A stretch of DNA of 19,829 nt. It comes from Ectocarpus siliculosus. Its lineage: Eukaryota > Sar > Phaeophyceae > Ectocarpales > Ectocarpaceae. The DNA is taken from positions 40,229-60,057 of the forward strand of contig FN648466.1 of assembly GCA_000310025.1 (NCBI GenBank), in the 5' to 3' direction. The first letter of the stretch is position 1. Every line of letters starts with the position of its first letter. The notes under the pieces are model-generated. The model searched no databases and had not been told where the DNA came from. It was given only the letters and a program-made list of their open reading frames with translations. Below, piece by piece: positions 10,203 through 19,804 of this stretch. Both the position numbers and the translations under genes were made by a program.

Positions 10203-11382
10203 CTTGAGACCTGGCTCGGGCGCGTGGACAAGACGACCGAAAAAAAATGTTGAGGTTTGCGACACCCACTAGCTAACCCGACCCAAGACGGAGTGACTAC
10301 AACGCATTGCCCAATTCCCTAACTGAGTACCATGTACGTACACAAATCAGCGTGGCGAAACGATCGCACTCCCAAGTAGTGATGTTTGACCGAGCGTGCC
10401 CAGAGCGAAAAAATGCACGAACGGACTAGCGTTCGTGATAAACAAGGGGGGCGAGGAGTACAGTCGGCCTCTAAAATATATGGACTCGACAGCAACTATT
10501 GTAGCGCAGATATTCCCAACAACGACCCTAGCGGTACTCTGTAACTCCACGCCATCTCCCATGCCGTGGAGAAATCGTGCCGTGGAGCAATCGATCGACC
10601 GCAAGCCATTACAAATTAAAAAAAATATGACACACGTTTTTGGGTGGAGCTGAAAGATTCCCCTAACCCTAGCTAGTATTCTAGAACGGGAGCATGTGTT
10701 CAGATCAAAAGTAAGCTGCAGTTGTTACAGCATAACAGGTAGCCCTACGCGCCAACACCACACAGCCGGAGCAATGACGTGTATTCACGGATCACTCGTG
10801 TCCTATGTAGTGTGTGTGTCTGCCAGCTTCTTGGGGTCGTGCCAGGAACATTCAAATCAACATCATAGATCGCTACAGCAGCTAATAACTTACGAAATCT
10901 CTGGACAGAGGGCGATCGAACGGTGCTTTTACTACGTATGTGCGAACGTAAAACCTTCACCAGGATACGCATTGCTCTGTACTAATGCAACTTTGTATGC
11001 ATGTATGCATAGGTGCGCGTAAGGAGGAGTTGGGATGGAGGTCCTAACCCTTGACAAAAATCTTTGATTATTTGGGTCGGGTCTGGCGCGTTTGCTGGGG
11101 TCGTGATGGAATAGGCGGCCCCCACTCGGCCGATACTCAGCGTTTTACCAATCACTAACTTCAGATAAGCTCGGCCAGGCAGTCTGTGAACACGTTCAAG
11201 GTCTCCACTCACCCTGAGTCGCACGAACGACCTAAAACCGGTGTGATGCATCCGATCACGCGTTCAAACCGGTGTGGCACATGCTCAGAGTTCATCCGCG
11301 GGAGTAGGGTTGGTGTGGAGAGAAGACACCGCCATGAAATCAATACTCCATCTTTTACCAAACCGAAACTTGGCCTCGATTC

Positions 11383-11586
11383 CTACATGAACACAGCAAA
11401 GCTCTGTCCGATGCGCTGCGTACCGTTTGCCCTACAAGTCGAGCTAATCACCCTCAAGTGGGCCGGGGTCTTGGCACAGATGCCTTGGCAACGCAGGGTG
11501 ACAACTTCAAAATAGTCGATTTCTCTCCCCACCTCACCTTTTCCAGCCCAAAAAGCTAAGCACAGCAGGAGTATGAGTAGCTTCAT
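11383..11586 (-). CDS. Weak candidate: small secreted peptide or first exon
   Basis: An ATG at 11586-11584 opens MKLLILLLCLAFWAGKG, a textbook-looking signal peptide with a Lys, a hydrophobic core and small residues after it. Unspliced, the frame runs 67 codons to a stop at 11383. A strong donor (AAAG|GTGAGG) after 11538 would instead make this a 16-codon first exon. The 3' part overlaps the inverted repeat scrap at 11414-11443, which lowers trust in it as coding. A chance hydrophobic run is quite possible. Confidence 0.2.
   Translation of the reverse strand: MKLLILLLCLAFWAGKGEVGREIDYFEVVTLRCQGICAKTPAHLRVISSTCRANGTQRIGQSFAVFM
11414..11443 (-). repeat. Inverted, diverged scrap of the 209-bp repeat unit
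   Basis: The reverse complement of this segment matches 2801-2830 of the first tandem copy at 26 of 30 positions, including CTCGACTT and AACGGTACGCAGCG. The matching frame also keeps the peptide: RCVPFALQVE here versus RCVPFTLEVE in the tandem copy (read on the minus strand there). The similarity does not obviously extend beyond about 30-40 bases. Confidence 0.7.
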
Positions 11587-11938
11587 CGATTTCCCATGCT
11601 GGCGCCTTAGGCAAGTGGCTACGGCGCGAGAGGGGTTGACCTGTTTGGGGGTGCTCGGGGGTACATCCTGCTGGGGGGTACGCGGATGATATTTCTCCCA
11701 GATTCCCCGAGCATGGTGAACATCCCCGGTCATCCCCTCCCCGGAGTGCGTTGCCTATGGTTTTATAAGAGTCATATTCTTTGGGACGCAGCGCTCAGCC
11801 AAGGGGACTCCGCAAATGGTACTTTCGGATCAATCCCAGTACTTCAGTACTTCCCTCTAGGCTGTGTGCATGTGTGGGGAGAGCTACTGCCGTGCTCATC
11901 ATCACTTGTTGCACTGGGTCTCTCGTTGCTGTTGTAGG

Positions 11939-14900
11939 ATGCGTTGCCCTGCTGTAGTGCTCGTCGTCGCCTCCGCTGCCCTTCCGTGCGCGAGGGGGTT
12001 CCTGCGGCCGAGTGTCGTCCCCAGGAGGCGTGCTGCTGGAACCGACGCCAGCGGCGGCTCCGGCGACATCATGACTTGCAGCCGGAGGAGCCACACCGGA
12101 GGAGCTGCTGCTGCTGCTGTTGGCCGGCGGGGCCTGTTCATGATGGCGGAAGGGAGACTCACGGTAAGAGACAGGGCGAAAGAGCGAAAGAGCGTGCACG
12201 CCGTTACCACCAGCCGGAGTAGTGTGCCGGTTTTTCGGTCTTGCTCGCAAACGCGCAAGGGACAAAATCCAGAAAAAGAGCGTCGGTTCCTCGTGCATGC
12301 ATGAAGTTGACACGATCTCAGATAACAACACGCTGGCCGTCGGTTGCCCCGTGATCGCATTCTGGGTTAACGTCCATACTCTCTACTGATAGCGATTTTG
12401 ATGGCCAAAAGTATTTCATGGTTGTTGGTCGACCATCGCTTGCTTGCTCTAATATCTACAATGCGGGCATTTTTTACTCCAAAATTTGATAGGGTTGAAC
12501 AAGAACTGACAATGTATGTGCATGTTTTTTTCAATTTCAAGCCGGTGTGCAATGTACTGCTGTACACGGACTGCGAAGGGCGCAAAGATATCAGGGGTGC
12601 TTCACACAGAATCTGCTAGGGCCACGTACCCGGGAGACATCAGCATGTCGTTGGCTGAGTGAAACGTCTGTTCACCTAGTATTTGCGCAATGCCTACAAA
12701 GTTGTAGACATTGTACCAGTCTACAGCAGTAACACCACTCCTTGATGAAACTCAAGCCAAGCGCGGACGGAGGGCGAGGAGGGCAAGGGAGGACGCAGGC
12801 AACTCTGTTTCCGCGGTATTTTGTGGAGCAAGTACATAGTGTTTGCATGCTGTGCACTCCTGTAGTCGTTGAAGTAACACGCATGGTATTTGGAGCTTGG
12901 GCATCACCTCATTGGCACTACAACAAGTAGGCCACTGCTTAGAAAGTCTAATTTACCGTGCAGACGATTTTTTTTGTGTAGTCTACCAGAGGTACAACGG
13001 TACATCGTCGGCAAGGCCTTCGTGACCACGTAATGCAAGTGGCCGCACATGACCATTTGGTTCTAAATAGGTTTGACAATTCTAGGTCACCGATCGCTCT
13101 CTCTAGGCTCCCTGTCATTTCCTTGCGTCCCAGCGACACCTCTGGGCGCCTTTGATTCATACAGTACGCCTCCGTTTGACCACGGGGATGGTAAGCTATC
13201 GTCCCCGGCATCTCAAGGACGCTTCTCCGCGTCCAAGGGCACTTGAAAAACGAAATCTATGAATGTCCTCAACGCGTTCGTAGCTGACTGTAATTTTATA
13301 CACACGTTGACCGGTGTCGTTGTCACCGCCTATTTCGTTTGTCGTTTTCTTGAACCTGTCTGGCCTCATGCGTCCATCCGCTGCTGCTGTTGCTGCAGCT
13401 GCTTCGTTCATATTGACTTGTCTACTGCAACGCGCCCACGCCGGTACATACTGCGATTGCGCTGCTGTGTGTTCGTCTTGCAGGATGGCGATCTGGACAA
13501 CATCAGCCTTGACCCTTCCACCCTGGACGAGAGCGAGCTCCAGAGGGTCGAAGGGGTAAGCAAACAAACCCAGCAGAGAGAAAAACAAAGTGCGGAGAAA
13601 TTTGGCAGGCGATTGTGTGTCCGTTGATATGTGTCCGTCTGAACCCTCGATGGGCGCCGAAACTTCAACTTTTGTCAAAATGCGGCGGCAAGCGCGTGCA
13701 CGGCTTTTTGTTGGGGAGTGGGTGTGGATTTTGTTGTGGTCTGATCGTGTCAACGGGCTGGTCTGTGTGTCCCTAATGATGTGTGACCCTATTGCTTATG
13801 TGTACCCTTTCGCGCTCTCCTCGTGTTGGCTCGCCTCTCGGGATGCGACGTACGCGTGTGCGTGTTTCTGCCAACCATGCCCCCCCCCCCCCAGATCCGT
13901 GCGATCCAATCGAAAATGGTTCGAGGTCGACGAGAAAAAGCTGGAGCTGAGGAGAGCAGCGAGGAAACAGAAAGAAGCGGCGCAGGTACATACTCCATCT
14001 TCCCTTTGTAGCGAAAAGTTTTCCCACCGTTGTTCCTCCTCGCATCGCAAACGGCATCGTTGACAGGACCCGATGGTGCAGCACGCGATTTACGCTCTTG
14101 CTTAGCGATAGAACCGTACAAGGTGTAATTTTGGCATCCGGACGCACGTCCGATCCCTGGGCCGATTTTTTAAGAGTAGCAGTAGTTCCACCATCGATAT
14201 CAACATATCAACCATCAGGCACCAACAGCGGAGGAAGACCGCGGCACCGATGTACGTAGATCTGTGCGTGGTTTCATCGAGACTCGGCGAAGACTTGAGC
14301 TGTGTTGGAGGTGTGCCGGAGGGGCGTTGAGTCAAAGAATTCAAGCAGCACATTTTCCATGATCATACCATTTGACTAGCAGCGTGGTTCGCCCACCCCA
14401 CTACTGCTTGCTGCATACTGGTACTACGATATTGTCCTTTTTGCTTGTGAAAAGTGGTGCGGAACATGGTTGGTGTTATTGTGGAATCGAGGTGTTCCGT
14501 GCATGAGGGACCCCATGTACTTGTCTCATTGTTGCCGCGAACTCCCTCCCACAAATGGCTACGGCGTACATGCGGCATCCGGTAGATCTTCTGCCCCTCC
14601 CCGCCCCACGCAAAGACCGCCAGAGCAATGCTGAGCTTGCACGCTCGCACACTTTGACCCCCGCTTGCTTTGGTACAAACCTGCTTGGCAGACGGAAGCA
14701 TACACGCCACGGCCGCACGCATGCCAATAATTATGACCCCGCCCCAACCAACCAAGACATGCAAAACATGAGTACGCCCCCCTACCCCCCCCCGGACCCT
14801 CCCCCCCCCACACACACCCCGCCCCACCGATGGATCCAAACGCCTTCCCAACAGGGTATGGGCGAAGGCGCCGCCGCTCTTAAGGCGTCTGCTGCTGGGG

Positions 14901-17338
14901 ACGACGGAATGACCGCTGAGGAGAGGCAGCGAGCGGAAGGCGTGAGTGTTAGTGTTTGTTTACTCGGGAATCTTCTCGGCCGTATGCTTGTGCGCAGCGA
15001 TTCGTCCGGTGTACTCTATAGCTCGCTTTCTCCACGACGAAGAGGATGCCGATATCGAAAAACAGCTCTCGACGAGACGGTTCCAACACTGCAATTTTCT
15101 GCACAGTCACCGCTTTTCTTGCCGAGTAATCGAGCTTTGAAAATCGGTCCAAGGGGGTGCGATATATTATGCAACGTACGGTACCACCGGAAGCTTCCCC
15201 CGGGAGTTGAATGACAGGACAGCAGTTTCTAGTTGTCGCACAAGGAGCAGCGATGTGTTTACGTAAGTACGTGCCCCGTGTGAAGTACCGTACGAGGCGG
15301 AGACATGGATTCCCCCCCCCAAGACCGATTTCCGTAGATGGATTGCTCAACAAAACAAGACCGTGCCAACACCAAAAACGGTGGGTTTAGAAACAACTCG
15401 TCGAGGGCTTTCCGTAGACGTATCGGTCTCTTTCCGCGCCCCCTTGGTTGTGGACCAATCGAGCTTTGAGAGTCGCTCTACATAGGGTGGGTGCCGTCTC
15501 TCCTCCTCTTACGGTAGTTCAGAATGAACGCGGGAGGGAGACTACTGGGGTGCTTCCATCTTTTTGGGGTTCACAACTGCTGTGGCACGGTATAAATCAT
15601 CGCAAAGAACGCAGTGCCGTGTAAAAGCAGGAGTTAGCGACACCGATGGACATGTTGTGCATGATGACGCACACCACCAAAAACGCCACACTGCAACGCG
15701 ATGATATTGATATCATTTTCGATCATGATTGTTGCAGTATTAACTGCGCATCATGATTTCCGACGGCTTCATTGCGTTGAATCTGCTGTGGCCTTTCTGG
15801 TTTTGTTCGTCATCATGTTACAACATGTCCATGTGTGACTTCCAAATTTCCCGCTCCTACGGCTCTGTGGCGGTGTCCATCTTGCAGAACGGTTGTGTCT
15901 TCGTGGCATGGGGACAGGAGGCGTATTGGTAGGAGGGGGAGCTGGGATCGGCGTTTGGCTTCCACAACGACGTATGTTGTTTGATTCCTTGTGTCTCGGT
16001 ACGTTGTTCTCGCTGTTGTTGTTCATGGTCGAAGAAAGGGCTTGCATCAGTGTTACGCTTCAGTAAGGTTGGGCTTCGATACAGTCGGGACTACCGAACC
16101 ATGCAAGGTTGACGAGTCAAGTGCCTTGTTTCCGCCCACGTTGCGCTCGGGACTCGTGTCGCTTACATATCGTTTGCGTGTTTTGTTTATTGCTCGTCGC
16201 GTATGTACGAGTACATGTATACTTCATTATCTTCGCTCGGCACGTACATCGAGCTATGCATCTTACCATCCACCGTCGCTCCGTGTCTTGATTTCGTGTC
16301 GCTCTCGCCGCCCGGCACGATCGGTAATAAAATACCGACAACAACGAATGTAACCGTTTTTTTTGTTTTTTTGTGTGTGTTTTATGGCTAGCTGGCGTCC
16401 ATCGAGCGCAGCCTGGCGGAGGTAACGGCCATCCAGAGGCAGCTCGGGATCAGCGTCGACGAGGATGAGGACGAGAAGGACCTCGAAGTGAGATGCTTTT
16501 TTATTTATTAAAGGGTTTCTATGACATTTTTGTTTTTTGAAGGGTGTGTGTGGACATCACCGTGATGAACGCTACAATCTCCCAATGTCTGTCAAGGACG
16601 ATTCCCTCTTTTGACCCTGGCGTTGCGATGGGATGTCTGCTTTTGGTGGAAGAAAAACCGGTTGCATGAGGTTGCTTACATTTTTAAAACCGGGGTTTCT
16701 ATGCATATGACTTCTTTTTTTTAAATGGGTTTGTGATTTCTGCTCGTGGATGGGGATTCTCGAACGGATGGGTGTTGAATCACCCGTTTATTATGTGTTT
16801 CGATCGAGCGAGGAAGCCGACATTGGGGGTGAGCAGTAGGGAGGGCCTCAAAGCTACTCACTGGTCGATCACGTTGGAAAGCGGCGAGATTCCAAGGTGG
16901 AGGGACCGCTACGTGGATGTTGCTCTTGGAGTTGCTTGTACGAGGGTGGCAGCAAAAAGAAATGATCGGCAACAACACGACGCTGGTACCGCAGAAGCAG
17001 CAGAAGAAAAACCAATAACCACACCACCGCCACCAATACTTGTACCCACGGTTACCACAATCACGCAAGCACCCACCCAGATACCGAACGAATACCTTGA
17101 TCCACGGAAAAAATGACTTTGCGGCAGGTGACGGACACCGCGTGGAGGGGACAAGCCGGCCTCGACGTCACCGACGCCGCGGACGGTAGCCGGGACTGGT
17201 CGGACCTGTCCGCCCGGAAGGGTCTGGCGGTAGGGGACGCGGTTGCACTGACGATGTTCGCCTACGTCGGACGCGCGAGCCACGGGATGGCTTCGTTCGA
17301 CCTCGGGGTGCTGTTGACGGCTCTCCCCTTCCTTATCG
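11939..17338 (+). CDS. Plastid-targeted DUF3054 membrane protein (partial, at least 6 exons)
   Basis: Exons are 11939-12163, 13484-13555, 13895-13985, 14855-14941, 16392-16487 and 17128-17338. All have GT-AG borders and all but the exon 2/3 join are in phase. Exon 1 encodes a signal peptide (MRCPAVVLVVASAALPCARG) followed at once by FLRPS and an Arg/Ala/Ser-rich, acid-poor stretch, the bipartite presequence of complex red plastids with Phe at +1. Middle exons encode acidic and charged coiled-coil-like segments (SLAEVTAIQRQLG, DEDEDEKDLE). Exon 6 carries the first half of DUF3054: GLAVGDAVALTMFAYVGRAS then HG and, after a short loop, LTALPFLIG, matching the family pattern FxxxGRxSHG...tAxPFlxGW. 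DUF3054 proteins occur in bacteria and plant chloroplasts; their biochemical role is unknown. The last donor (ATCG|GTGAGA) leaves phase 1, and the second half of the domain is not seen before the retroelement begins, so the gene continues beyond the window or is truncated. Upstream in-frame Mets at 11864 exist but spoil the signal peptide. Exon 3 may contain a frameshift. Confidence 0.72.
12164..13483 (+). other. Large first intron of the DUF3054 gene
   Basis: It starts GTAAGA after codon 75 and ends at TCTTGCAG|GAT. It holds a near-perfect 12-bp inverted repeat at 12688-12713. I see no coding frame of its own. Confidence 0.6.
12688..12713. repeat. Hairpin with 12-bp arms
   Basis: Arms 12688-12699 (CAATGCCTACAA) and 12702-12713 (TTGTAGACATTG) pair at 11 of 12 positions with only two bases between, so the DNA form would be a tight palindrome. 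It lies inside an intron. No small-RNA role can be argued from the sequence alone. Confidence 0.6.
14746..14782 (+). mobile_element. 3'-end scrap of the C-tailed non-LTR retroelement
   Basis: The segment around AAGACATGCAAAACATGAG then TACGCCCCCC matches the extreme 3' end of the reverse-transcriptase element at 19784-19817 (AAGGCATGCAAAGCATAAG then AGTACGCCCCCC), with two substitutions and a small length difference, and is likewise followed by C-rich sequence. It sits in the intron just before exon 4 (14855) of the DUF3054 gene, where the C-rich part may now serve as a polypyrimidine tract. Confidence 0.55.
14942..16391 (+). other. Large fourth intron of the DUF3054 gene
   Basis: It begins GTGAGT and ends in a T-rich tract and GGCTAG|CTG. 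It contains a foldback structure at 15660-15755. Other frames inside it show no recognisable domain. Confidence 0.6.
15660..15755. repeat. Nested foldback (possible MITE-like hairpin)
   Basis: Three nested pairs of arms share one axis. The outer pair is CATGATGACGCA (15660-15671) with TGCGCATCATG (15745-15755), with one bulged base. The middle pair is ACTGCAAC (15690-15697) with GTTGCAGT (15731-15738), perfect. The inner pair is ATGATAT (15701-15707) with ATATCAT (15710-15716), perfect. The whole would fold into a branched or interrupted hairpin of about 96 bases. It codes for nothing and lies in an intron. Confidence 0.6.
16488..17127 (+). other. Fifth intron of the DUF3054 gene
   Basis: It begins GTGAGA after codon GAA and ends GCGGCAG|GTG. 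A 127-codon plus-strand frame at 16733-17116 lies inside it, in a different frame from exon 6, with a Thr/Pro-rich end. I recognise no domain in it and treat it as intronic. Confidence 0.5.
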
Positions 17339-17993
17339 GTGAGAGAGAGAGAGAGAGAGGGAGGGAGGTTGGCTTTCGGTGAGGGGGGGAGAGGGGGAGG
17401 GAGAAGAGGTTGTTTTTCGCCTGTCCTAGGTGTGGTGTTTGGTGTCTGTTTGCTGTCCGGTGTTTGTCTGAGTTGAGTGTTTGTAAAGTGGGGGGGGGTA
17501 TACACACGCACTCTTGTTGTATGCTAGACTTTTGGTGCTGTTGTTCAAGTGTCGACGGAATAAAGCGGTGGCATGATTGTTCGAGCGTACGAAAAGGCCT
17601 CCCATCACTACACGCACTTTATCCACCCCCATTTACTACACATAGATGTGCTGGCCAGAAGAAGACATCAAATGCCGTGGAGCGCATGCGCACCTGGCGG
17701 TCCCCTCCCGCCCCTCTGGAGCATCACGTTTTGAATGCCGCCCCCTCGTCCCAAACAAAACAAGCATCCTAAGGTTGGAGTCGTCTCTAAAAGGAGAACA
17801 GAAAGTTTCGTGGAACGCGGCGATGCCCCTCCTCCTTCTCCTCCTCCTCGTCTCAACAAAGCGGATGCACAAACAACGCGCTCAAAGTATGGCTCCTCCC
17901 CCCGCCCACCCCAAATTCCACCCCCCCACCTCCTTTTTTTCCCGTCTAAAACAAAACGGGTGCACAATCAACGCCGTCAAAATTTGACCCCGT
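17339..17993 (+). other. Intronic or 3' flanking low-complexity DNA
   Basis: This starts at the donor of exon 6 with a GA dinucleotide run (17341-17359) and then becomes purine-rich, followed by a strongly pyrimidine-rich plus strand (about 17690-17945). The second half of the DUF3054 domain was searched for here on the plus strand and not found. Confidence 0.6.
17341..17359. repeat. (GA)n dinucleotide repeat at an intron start
   Basis: About nine GA units follow directly after the GT of the exon 6 donor. Confidence 0.9.
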
Positions 17994-18079
17994 GCTCCGT
18001 GCCGGCTTTGTAGGGGTGGGAGGTCAATGGTCTAAGGATTACGGCAGGCACGGCTATGGGTCCCCCCCCCCCCCCCCCC
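17994..18079 (+). mobile_element. Short 3'-terminal scrap of a non-LTR retroelement with a C18 tail
   Basis: It shares GCTCCGT and the 14-base word GGTCAATGGTCTAA (18022-18035) with the 3' end of the downstream element (19768-19781). The following about 27 bases align with spaced matches (TA.GGCA.GCA..GC.TA.G.GT) and then enter a run of 18 C (18062-18079), as the downstream copy does. So this is the 3' end of a second, heavily 5'-truncated and diverged copy that abuts the next copy head to tail. Confidence 0.65.
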
Positions 18080-19804
18080 TGGGGGTGCGTAGACCACGCA
18101 TTCACGGTAGGGAGAATCATCCAAGGTAGAAAGAGGGCGGGCAAGCGGACGTACTGCTTCTTCCTGGACGTGAAAAAGGCATACGATACCGTATGGAGAA
18201 ATGGGCTGTGGAAACAACTGTCCAAGTACGGGATCAAGGGGAAAATGTGGAGGGTGCTGAAGAAGATGACAGAGTGTACGAAAAGCGCGGTCATGCTAGA
18301 CGGAGAACTGTCTAAATTCTCCGACATTGAGCAAGGGGTCCCACAAGGTTGCACGCTGTCCCCAACATTGTTCCAGGTGTTCATCAACGATCTGTTGGAA
18401 GTCGTAGAGGCAGTCCGGAAGGGAGTAAAAGTAGGGGACACGGAAACTTCGGTGTCAGGAATGCTGTTTGCGGATGACTTTGTTGGTATGTCGGACACCC
18501 CTGAGGGACTGCAACTGCAAATTGACGCGGCGAAGAAGTTTACTGATAAGTGGAGATTGTCTGCCAACGTTACGAAGAGTGCCGTCATGGTATGCAACGA
18601 GGGCAGGGAGGAACCAGTAGAACATAGATGGAAGTGGGGGATCGAGGAGATTGCAGTAGTCGACCAGTACACATACCTCGGAGTAGAGATCGCAAAAGAT
18701 TGCTCGTGGAATGCACACATGTCCAAGGTAGCGGAAAAGGGCAAAGCACGAGCAGGGAAGCTTCACCCAATACTCGCAAACCGGCACCTTGATACACGCA
18801 TCAAATTGACGGTTTTGAAGAGCGTAATCGTACCGCCGCTGGAGTACCCCGGAGAAGTATGGGAAGGAAATAAGAAGGTAGTGAAAGAACTCGAGGCGGC
18901 GCAGATGAAAGCAGCGAAAATCATCCTAGGATGCTCCAAGCGCACAAGTAATGCAGCAGTCAGGGCAGAATTGGGGATCCAATCCCTACGGTCGGGAAGA
19001 GACGTAAGGAAGCTGACATGGCAGTACCGCATGTGCGGGATGGGAGAGGAGAGGTTGCCGAAAATAGTATGGGAGGCGAAGTGGGCAAACAAAAAGAGGG
19101 GTAGACAACCCACGGAATGGGTCAAGGTTGTAGAGGACGTATGGAAGGGATTGGACATCAACGAAGATGAAACGCTGGAAACGGAGGGTCTACAGGGGTT
19201 CAAGAAGAAGATATCTGTTGCTTGTGCCGACAGAGAAGAACAGAATCTAAGGAAAGAATCCAAGGATAAGGAGGGTCTAGAAGTGTACGGAATGTTGAAA
19301 GAAGGAATAGGGTTCAAGGATTACCTACATGGACCAATGGATGCAGGGACAAAGCTTAAGGTCAAATTCAGGACCGGGGACATAGGCCTTCGCGAACGTC
19401 GACGAAGACATAGGACGGTAGACGACGAAGACGACAAGTTCAAATGTGATTGCGGCTTCGAATGCGAAGACAGTGTTCATGTAGTCGCGGAATGTCCGTG
19501 GTACGAAAAGGAGAGGGAAGTGTACATGACTGAGCTGGGAAGAATACAAGGGACATACAGGGAGATGTTTGAGGCATGGAATAGAGAGGAGAGGACGGTA
19601 GCGGTACTGGGGAGTAGGAAGTGGTTTGAAAAGGCGGGAAGTGACATCGGTAGGATAGACAGACTAGGGAAGACATTTTTGAGCCACCTTTGGCAAAGTA
19701 GGAAGGAACGATTGGCCATCGGTGATCGGTCCTGTGGGAACAATGCTCCGTCCTCTCGAGGACGCGTGGTCAATGGTCTAACCGCTAAGGCATGCAAAGC
19801 ATAA
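18080..19804 (+). CDS. Non-LTR (LINE-type) retrotransposon reverse transcriptase, 5'-truncated
   Basis: The frame is uninterrupted from the end of the C18 tract to a TAA at 19802-19804, about 574 codons. An ATG at 18056 reads through the C-tract as Met-Gly-poly-Pro and is not a genuine start. Motifs: GCVDHAFTVGRII (fingers), FLDVKKAYDTVW (motif A, catalytic Asp at about 18167), EQGVPQGCTLSPTLFQVFIN (motif B), FADDFVG at 18467-18484 (motif C, Phe in place of the common Tyr), TYLGVEI, then a thumb/connection region. Near the C-terminus a C-x-C-x3-C-x4-H-x4-C cluster (about 19445-19495) fits the zinc finger common at the end of LINE proteins. The endonuclease and the N-terminal part of the RT are missing, so the copy is dead on arrival, although the remaining frame is intact, which suggests recent insertion. 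It would copy its RNA into DNA at a nicked target. It lies in the same orientation as the DUF3054 gene. Confidence 0.9.
   Translation, partial: WGCVDHAFTVGRIIQGRKRAGKRTYCFFLDVKKAYDTVWRNGLWKQLSKYGIKGKMWRVLKKMTECTKSAVMLDGELSKFSDIEQGVPQGCTLSPTLFQVFINDLLEVVEAVRKGVKVGDTETSVSGMLFADDFVGMSDTPEGLQLQIDAAKKFTDKWRLSANVTKSAVMVCNEGREEPVEHRWKWGIEEIAVVDQYTYLGVEIAKDCSWNAHMSKVAEKGKARAGKLHPILANRHLDTRIKLTVLKSVIVPPLEYPGEVWEGNKKVVKELEAAQMKAAKIILGCSKRTSNAAVRAELGIQSLRSGRDVRKLTWQYRMCGMGEERLPKIVWEAKWANKKRGRQPTEWVKVVEDVWKGLDINEDETLETEGLQGFKKKISVACADREEQNLRKESKDKEGLEVYGMLKEGIGFKDYLHGPMDAGTKLKVKFRTGDIGLRERRRRHRTVDDEDDKFKCDCGFECEDSVHVVAECPWYEKEREVYMTELGRIQGTYREMFEAWNREERTVAVLGSRKWFEKAGSDIGRIDRLGKTFLSHLWQSRKERLAIGDRSCGNNAPSSRGRVVNGLTAKACKA

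Larger units (their letters stand above)
10203..11938. other. Mostly gene-free stretch between divergent genes
   Basis: This separates the transposase start (minus) from the plastid-protein start (plus), so both promoters should lie here. A possible splice acceptor (GAGCCAG|GTCTC) preceded by a T-rich tract lies at about 10211, so the transposase could have a further 5' exon. Apart from a weak minus-strand secreted-peptide candidate (11383-11586) and an inverted scrap of the 209-bp repeat, I see nothing coding. Confidence 0.5.

Noticed and set aside
4475-10639. An 11-bp inverted match (AAACGTGTGTC at 4475-4485, its complement at 10629-10639) flanking both transposon-like genes, considered as terminal inverted repeats.
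   Set aside because: It is only 11 bases, flanking bases do not extend it, and no target duplication is visible. One such match is plausible by chance after scanning many candidate ends.
6771-10670. GGTTAGGGG at about 6771 and its complement CCCCTAACC at about 10660 as ends of the transposase element.
   Set aside because: Similar GGTTAGG words occur elsewhere in the window (about 3115, 6465, 11043), adjacent bases do not match, and no shared 8-bp flank was found.
11795-12360. Minus-strand frames of 152 and 178 codons opposite the first exon of the plastid gene.
   Set aside because: They are the antisense of a GC-rich targeting exon with clear plus-strand logic (signal peptide, donor in phase).
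16733-17116. A 127-codon plus-strand frame ending just before exon 6.
   Set aside because: It is in another frame from exon 6, is Thr/Pro-rich with no domain, and lies wholly between a good donor and a good acceptor.
18056-18079. The ATG at 18056 as the true start of the reverse transcriptase.
   Set aside because: It reads Met-Gly followed by proline codons made of the C18 tract, and the sequence belongs to the 3' end of the preceding element copy. The real start has been lost.
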